Assembly: GCA_016165875.1 (NCBI GenBank) | Contig: JABBOT010000002.1 | Coordinates: 15,331,125 to 15,395,124, forward strand | Reading direction: 5' to 3' | DNA: 64,000 bases | From: Acanthopleura granulata | Lineage: Eukaryota > Mollusca > Polyplacophora > Chitonida > Chitonidae | In this document: one piece after another, positions 39,101 to 48,100 of the stretch | How the letters are laid out: each line of letters starts with the position of its first letter | Position numbering within the stretch: the first letter of the stretch is position 1 | Notes under the pieces: model-generated | Told to the model about the DNA's origin: nothing | Databases searched by the model: none | The model's input: only the letters and a program-made list of their open reading frames with translations | Translations under genes and position numbers: made by a program

Positions 39101-42100
39101 TATTAGGCATAGGAATCTCAAACTCACACAAAGTGTGCGAAATGACCTGAACTTGTGCCCTCTCAGGTTATTTTGATCTATTTTAAAAGTTGTCTGTTCT
39201 TACACATATTGTTCAAATTTGTGCGCAGATCCAGTTTCCCCCTTGAATTATTGTTCACCAGCACGAAGAGAGTGGTACAGATTGTAACCTGCCCCTGCTG
39301 TTTTACTTGCCACACATTTGTCCATGCTGTCGACTGCACTACAAGCATCATGGGTATAAACTGTGCCCATGTGCAGGGCTATAGACATGATCTCAGTTCT
39401 AAGCCTTGACTCTGGACTTCAAAATGATCAGACCAACTCCACCACTGTCCAAGTTAAATTCACTCTTTCATGAAGTTCCCCTAAATTCCTGCCGAGCATG
39501 GAGTGATGTAATAAGTGAAAATCGGTAAAATTGAGGTCAATAAAATTCATATCTGTGCTTACATCTGTCTAACAGTACTCAATATTGACTTAAGGCCATA
39601 ATGTTGTAAAGCCTATAAAATCTCCTAGAAGTATTTACTAGTTTTTTTTCCTTCCTGTCTTACAAGGAAGTGTTAAGGACAGTATTCCACAATGCATGTG
39701 CATCTGTTAAAATATTTCTTGATGTTTCATTAAAAATAACATAGTTTATGGCATTAATTTTAATGTGCTGTGATTTGTTCATGATATTTTCTATCTGGCA
39801 TTGTCTGTCAGTCCTCCATCCAACTGTGTGTATTACAGTTTGGCGTCAGTGCCATAACACCTCCAAATGTTATCTAAATTCTTGTTAAAAAATACTTTTG
39901 CAGTGAGAAAGCTTAGATCATGGTCCAATTTTGATAAAATTGTATGCTGGTTCACTTTTGAAAGCTTAGGTCAAGGTAGGTAAAGTTTTGAAAGTAGCTT
40001 GATACATGCATGATTATCACATATTTAGCTTGGCAGAGGAGTTTTCCATATGGGGGTGGGGGCATTCAAGGCAGTAAATGGAGATTAGGGTTGTCTGAGG
40101 AGAATTTCAGGTGAAGACTATAACTGTCAAAAATAAATGAAATAGAAACAGTGAAACTCAATTGATTCCTGAGTTATTTAGGTATCTTTTATACATTTTA
40201 AGTGCCTTATTTCTGTGTGTATGGCCATTGCAGTTTATATGCTAAGTAATGTTTTATTTCACATATATCCTGTATCAGTATTTGCATTGAAAGCGTGATG
40301 TAATAAATGATTTGAAACTTCTCTTGTCTTCCTGTGTGCTCAGTCATATTCCACATTTGTTAGAGACTGTTATTCTTTCACGTGTGTCCTTATATTTTAT
40401 TTTTAGCATATCTTTATTTTGACCAGGTGAAACGTTTTAATTGCAGAAACACTTCCTGACTGAAATGTTAGGCTGCTGTCCATTGCCCGGGGGAGTATGC
40501 GACAAGGCGTGACATTAAGATGTGACAAATTGTGACATCAGTGAGCTGTGTATATGACGAAGTGTAAAATCAGTATGGGAAATAAATGTGTGCAGAAAAT
40601 GTACATGTGGCAGAGTGCTCACTTAGCTGGACGTCTCAATCTGTCTTATGTTACAGAGGTGGAGCATCCCAAGAGAATAATTATTGCTGTCAGCGTATCG
40701 TGTGCTCTGGTGATTATCATTCTGATCGTCATTATCGTTCTGCTTGTGCGGCGATCTAAACGTCAGAAAGAGAACGACAAGTATGTATTCAGCAGCAGTA
40801 TTTAACCGAGTGAATGTCTGTGCAAAGTTACATTGTAACATGGCCATATACATGTACTTCTAGTCTGCAGTGAAGTTCTATCAATAATAGAATTACATGT
40901 AATAATTCTTCAACCTTGAAGAAAAATCTTTGTCTGCTCTGTGCTAAACAGCCAATGTCATTGACTTTAGCTCTCACATAAGGGAATTTTGTGCATATGG
41001 TAGGTAAGTGTAGTGTGGGGATCCCCATATATTTACGTCTATAGATGATTATTATTATATCTGCATGAGTGTCAGATATGTGTTATAGTTGTGTATGTAG
41101 CATAGCATTGGAAATAAAATGCATATCTATGACTGCCATGTTTCATGTCGAAATATTTGTTCTCACTATGAATGGTATCACTGGACAGAAGTTTTAAATA
41201 TTAATCTGTGTTTCTTGTTTTGAATTACTTTGTATATTTGAAGAATGTTTGGAAAACAACCCTCCCTTTTCAGTTCTGAAATAAGTGACACAGATGTGGA
41301 TGTAACTGATACTTCCCCCAATTTCATTCCACTGGTAGAGCATACTGACCCTGAAGATCCTCCCACGTCCAAGTAAGTGTCTTTTGATTTGAATGATTTA
41401 CAAATATATTAAAAATATAAATATGATCAAAATAGTGGTTTAACACATTTGTTAGCAGAGAAAGCCAGATTCGAGCACCTTATGGAATTACTGTTACAGT
41501 ACCTGACGTAATAATTTGACAGAAGAAATGGATTAGAGACAAATAGATCATAAAAATATTACTTCGGTTCTGAAACTGTGTTTTCCAAACAATCCTCAAA
41601 ACACCTTCCTAATATTAACTCCCAGGATCAGGTGAAATGAGTACCGTAGTGATGGATGAAGTTTTTTTGGCCCTTTACAATGTTAGAAATACATCACATC
41701 TTTATTTAGAACTATGTTACCTGTGAAGGCAGATAATGAAAAGTTGACACAAAGGAAATTGGAATTCATAGTTCACTGAGAACTGATTTATATATTTTCA
41801 ATGATACATTCATCTGTATCACTGTCGGATGACAACTCTGTTTACAGGCCTCTCATCTAAATGGTCGCTGTGAGTTTTAGCCCAGTTCATGCTGGCTTCC
41901 TCTCTGGTCGAATGTGGGAAGGTCCGTCAGGAACCTGTGGATGGTCATTTGTTTCGCCTGGGCTCTGCCCGGTTTCCTCCCACCATGATGATGGCTGGTG
42001 TTGTATGAATGAAATATTCTTGAGTAAGGGGTAAAAACACCCATTAAATAAATAAACAAATCTGTTTACAGGCCCATTAAAGTCAGTGAACTGAATAAAG

Positions 42101-45100
42101 TGGTGGAGGAAATGCACCAGGATTCTAATTTGGAGTTTTCCGATGAATACACTGTGAGCTTTGAGCACGTTATTAATGATACATCCTAGAAAACCGTCTT
42201 GGGACAGGTTAATCTCTTATGCTTTAAAGAATAGACCACAGTTAGACAAAGCCTCTGTGACATAACGGTGCTTCAGCCTATTTAATATGGCCCAGAAAGT
42301 CCACCGTAGCACCTTAGTCTTTATTTCAATTTGGATTACTGTAAAAAATGCCAAAAGATAATAAGACCATATTTGGAATCAGCAATCAATGGCCTATTAG
42401 ATGTACTTTGTTTAAATGTTATCTGTTCTTTTAAACAATACTTACCACCTCTATTATCTCTAAATATAGGGTTTAAATACATTTCCCCTCGTTGCTGTAA
42501 TTTTGTAAATTTATATAACAATTCATTTGTTATTTAATATGTAATTAACTGGGATTTAGAGTTATTGTATGTTGGTGTGATGAAGTTCTAATCATCTAGC
42601 CATATTTATGTTAGTACCAGGATTCATATACATGTACATGTACTTGAGTACGCTTTTCAAATTGCTGTTGTGGCTGGTCATAATTACCATTGTTATAACA
42701 GTAATCTTTGTGATTGCTTTTTCCATTACACCATGTAGTGGTTGAAGAGGGTGAGCCCTAAGTTGCCTGTTACAGCTGCAGCCTTGGAGGCCAATCGTGT
42801 GAAAAACCGTTACACTGACATCCTACCTTGTAAGTTTTACTGAGCGTTAATCAATTTAATGTTGCGATATCTTCCCAAGTTAGTTCAGTAATTTTAGATG
42901 TATTCTAAGTTTGTATTATTTATGGTTTTCTGGTTCTTCCAACTTTTTCTGTTGCATGTACTTTGTTAATAGACATTATGTTTACCATTGTTTTATGTGA
43001 TTTTCTGTTTGAAAAAAATTGCCTTTCAGAATGAAACTGCTGAATTATGATTGCATATAGCTGACAAATAAGATATGGTCTCTTTGCAGTTGATTTTCAT
43101 GCAACAAATGAAATATCAGAATCATAAGATTACAAGTGTAACCTCCATGAAAAATCAGGAGCCAGTCTGTGCCAGTGATAAAAGGCCCATGACATTTAAA
43201 GAATTTTCTAATCATCACAACCAAAGCTCAGCCAGCTACCTGTGTATATACGGTATCGAGAGAGTGGCTGGGTCCAGGTAATTTCATTCTCCAATGGTAA
43301 TAGCTAAGCTGGCCCTCAGTGTTAGCCAGCTGGTAATATTTAGGTGAAATTCGAAAACATGTATCCGATTAAACAGAGATCTCTTTCAGAAGACATGTAA
43401 TTGGTTGAAATGGGGACCCATCAAAGGCCCAGCAGTAGGACCTTGATGTCGTTTTATTGACGTCAGATGTTCCTTTCTCGACTCATCACAATGTCACATT
43501 AAAGACAGCACAACATTACAACAGAAACTGATACATGGTAACATAGTAGATGTTGTGCTACAATCAATTTTGGATGTAACAATAGCTCAAGGTCCTGCTT
43601 CAAACTAGTGCCACATCACGGGATTAAAAAATATGCCGCCCTCCCATTGTAAGCACTAGCTGTCTTCATTTCAGGTAATTTTGCAAGAACATTTTCGACA
43701 GAAAACTTAAAATGAGTTACATTTTTATAAATACCTTGACTATATGCTTTTATGTAATGTATGTCACTCAGTAGTTGATGTATTATTGTTAGTGGCCACT
43801 GGAGCATTATTTTTGGTCACCATGAGCAAGACGTTTTCAGCAATTTGAATATTTTTCTTGATGACAGTTGATGACACCCGTGTGAAACTGCTGCCAGTTG
43901 AAGATGATGAGGCCTCGGATTATATTAACGCCAACTACATTCCTGTAAGTGAAATGAGTAATAGGTTGTGTGAATAATGCTGCTTCTGTAGATAGTAACA
44001 GTATAATTATTTATTTCTTTGCTCATGGTTGACTTTCAGTCATTGAGGCATTTGAGAAAAACATTTATGATCACCTGGCCAATGAAGATTGTTGAAGGCA
44101 TGTGGCAACATTCCAGTTTGTTTATGTGTCAGTCTCTTTAGCCTTTCGGTTGCGATCAGTTTTACTCCAATCTACTTTCCCAATCGTTATTTACATGAGA
44201 AACAACATCCAAAAAACAATGTCCACATCAACTCAATCTACTGGCCCAGTTATCGTCAGACTTTGTGTACAGTCAATATGTAACACCAAAAAAGGGAAAT
44301 TTTGTAAATTAAGCAGCACTCAGTTAATTTACCTTAACAAGGTAGTTAAAATAGTATCCAGCACATGTTCTTCTGATCCGATGGAAATCTCAGATTTTAT
44401 TAAAAACATCATTAAACATTTGAGGACAGTGATGTTGCAAATTTTCAAAGTACACCTATTATTTTAGCATTAATGTACAGAGCATATTTGTGATAGTAAT
44501 GTGTTGTTGTTGTTTTTTTTTTCTTCCTTTATTTTTGTTGTTGTTTGTTTGTTTGTTTGTTTTTTGAGAGATTTAACCTCTCTTTCTGATGGTTCACATG
44601 ATTGTTATGGTTGCTTTTCTTCAGGGTTTCCATTCTCAGAGAGAGTACATTGCTGCTCAAGGTCCTTTGAAGGCAACTTTGGAGGATTTCTGGAGAATGA
44701 TCTGGGAACGGGATGTCAGTATTGTTGTCATGTTGACCAAGCTTCAGGAGAAAGGCCAGGTAGCAAATCAGCCCTTTTCTGAACCTTTCTCTTTCCAGTC
44801 TACATTTTGTAGCACGATATTATATGCCACAAACTCTGATCATTTGTTGTTAATAATATTATGTTGGTCTGCAGAAAGTTGTTTTGTCAGATCTACATGT
44901 ACATGTATGTGGTAATTCAGTCCACATAAATGCCAACTTAATTGATGTTTCTTGTTTGTTATGCATGTTCATATAACTGTTAAGTGTACTTTTTGGCTGA
45001 AGTAATTTAAGTTAGAACATAAAAATTTAGTTAATATCTTGATACTAAGTGGGTTCGGTGCAAAACGATGCATAATTATATCTTCAATCTGTTTCTACAT

Positions 45101-48100
45101 GTGTTGCAGTAATCACCAGCTGTCTTATAGAATTGAATAGTGCTAACCCTGAGATTGCAAGTTCTTAATTATGACATATCCCTACACTCTGTTCAGACCA
45201 GTAATCTGAATAATAAGACTGCATGTGCACATAGAGCCAGTTTAAGCTACCTGGACCTCTGGGCAATTAAATCCTTCACTGTAAAGTCCTCATGGCCAGT
45301 GGGGTTAGCTTAATGACCCAGGTGCCTCTCACCAATGTGATTGCTAGGAGTTTCTTCTATGGTCATATGTGGGCGGGTCTGCCAGCAACTTGTGGGTGGT
45401 CGTGGGTTTCTTTCCGTGCTTTGCCCAGTTTCTTGCCACCATAATGCTGGCTGCTGTCGTAAAGGTGAAATATTTTTGACTTCGGCGGAAATCATCAATC
45501 AGATAAAAAAATGAAATAAATATGAACTCTGCTGTGCTCCCAGCACTAGTTTCAGCTAATATACCACTACCCTTTACCATTATTCCTGGGGGGAAAAAAA
45601 AGTGCTAGATGTAGTTTCCTGTAGATATTTGTTGCTGTACATGTTCCATGTAAAAACCTATCCATCTTAATACTCTCAAGATATACTTGAATACACAGTG
45701 AAACCCTTAACGGAAAATTACAGCATTGATCAGCGGTTTACATGAATGTAGAGAAGTGCTGCTGTGAACACCGTCCCACATTTAGACATAAACATTTGTT
45801 TTTCAGGATAAATGTGTCAAGTATTGGCCGGATGAAACTGATGGAACAAGCATGTACGGAGATGTTGTTGTGGAACCAGTATCATACTCAAATCTCAACA
45901 CCTATGATCTAAGGGAGTTTTCTGTTTCTGTGGTAAGTTTTATGGATGTGAATGTATTTTTTGTGTTTCATCTGTGGTGAGTTTTATGGATGTGATTGTA
46001 TTCCATGTACAAGCATATAGCTTGATCTTCTTGTTGATGGGTTTGTATATATGGGATTTTTTCCGATTACCCTGTCACTTATGTTCTCAGGGCCTTGTTG
46101 ACAACTGACTTTGCTTTTAGAGCCATTTAATAAGTGACATTACATGAAGTTTATTGGAGATCACCTGCCTTCCATCAATATAGCATACACCTTTGAGCAC
46201 AGTGTGAGACCCCTCAAGGATATGAACTTAGATCTCCACATTCAAAGCACTCTACCAACTACGCTGAAGAGAAATTTGATTAGCCACTGTTACTAGGAAC
46301 CTGTTACATGTATCTCATGCACATCTACATGACTCTACATTAAAGTATAAATTTACACATGAAATTTACTAGACTAGGTTATATGAAATGATTAGTTATG
46401 GAAAATTAAAATAGTAATGTCTGGTTATCAGAGATCTACGCAATGTTCATTTATGGACTTGAGGTATAGACATATATATAATGCATTGCATTGTTATGAG
46501 GTGTTCACTGACACTAATACACCTGTGTTGTGCACCTCTGGCATGTTTATAGGACTGCCAAGGCATGTATATTTCAAATGATTTTCAATATTTTTGGACT
46601 AAATGTCATCGCAGGTTGCACCGTTTGTGTTCCTTGAGTTCAGAGGGCTTTGAACAAAATTTTAAGAACTTTCTGTCTTTATTCCAACAATGTATTACAT
46701 GGAAGTCTGAATTAAATAAATTTACACCCTACAGGACTACGTGACCATTACCAAGTGTAAGAATCTCTGGGTCACTTTATAGATGTTGTGAATTTAGACA
46801 ATGTCGCCAGAACAGGTAGTTCCACTTGGTGTGAAACAGCTTTCAGTCAGCTTGCTGCAGAGAAGAATCGATGCAGGGTATTGCAGGCAGTTGCCCGTAT
46901 AGTTTTGGTGTAAATCAGGTCCCACGGGGGACTGGATCGTGCCATTATACCAACATCACCCACTAACTTCAACATAAACCTGTGTGCTTAGTTAATAAAA
47001 TATTGTGTGTGCAATTTTTTGTTTTGTTATTAAATTGTTGGATCCAAATACTTACCGTGACCACATTCGCTGATATATTTTCATCATTTTACATGAAGGG
47101 CTCAGCTAAGCGCAAAGTGAAACAGTTTCACTTTCTGATGTGGCCTGACTTTGGAGTGGCCGACTGTGAAGACATGGTGAACTTCCTTCAGGATGTCAGA
47201 AGTCATGTCAGGCCAAACATGAGTGGTCCTATCCTCATTCACTGCAGGTATTGAAACACACATGCAGCTCCTACTTTATGTACCTCACTGTAATCAGGGC
47301 AGACTTTCTACAGAATTAAGACATGTTATGTCTCTTGTCTGATGTAACTCTTGAAACATGATAATAATACCAGTATAATACCAGTGTTAGGAGGGAGAAT
47401 AATTTGGAACATACCATTGCAATTGCTGTGCTTAACATGCATAGTGATCATGGTAAATATTACTTGACCTACATCACATCATTTCTAGGTATGTAAGTTG
47501 TAGCCCTTGTAAAAAAAGTACTAACAACTGTTGAGTGAAGTTTGAGCATGCACAATCACATCTTTCCTGCTAGCTGTACATTGGTATAGATGTGTGTGGA
47601 GCCGTTGATTTCAGATGTTAGTAGCTTGTCATTCTGAACTGATGCATGCTTTCTAGTGCTGGTGTTGGAAGGACGGGATCTTTCATCGCAGTTGACCAGA
47701 TCCGTGAGAAGATCTACGCCCATTCAGGGGAACCTGATGTCTTCATTGATATCTATGGCCTTGTTCTAACAATGAGACATCACAGACCACGCATGGTACA
47801 GACTGAGGTATGTCACCTTGATTAGCATATTCTGCACCTTACATTGTCTACCCGTGAAGAATAGATATTAAAGATGTGCTGAGTGGGAATTAAAGCTGGA
47901 TCGACTAGTTACCTATTGACACACCAAGTATGTAGTCACACCAATTTGTGGTTCCCACATAGTCTGAGACAAATGCTTTAATATTATATTGAAGGAAGCT
48001 AGTGTATCAGTATCCAAGGGTGAATCACATTTGACCAAAATAGTCCAAAGATTATCCCAAAAGTAATTGTATCTTATTTACAAGAAAATTGGACAAATGC

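Larger units (their letters stand above)
37006..40656. other. Intron between the last FN3 domain and the TM exon
   Basis: A 3651-bp phase 1 intron. It holds a tandem repeat at 38921-39230, a dispersed block at 39240-39415 related to sequence in the type Y introns (GACATGATCTCAGTTCTAAG), and a possible short terminal exon at 38300. Confidence 0.5.

Noticed and set aside
44102..44467. 121-codon frame between PTP exons
   Set aside because: It is inside a phase 0 intron whose flanking exons join perfectly; the translation has no PTP motif and no family resemblance.
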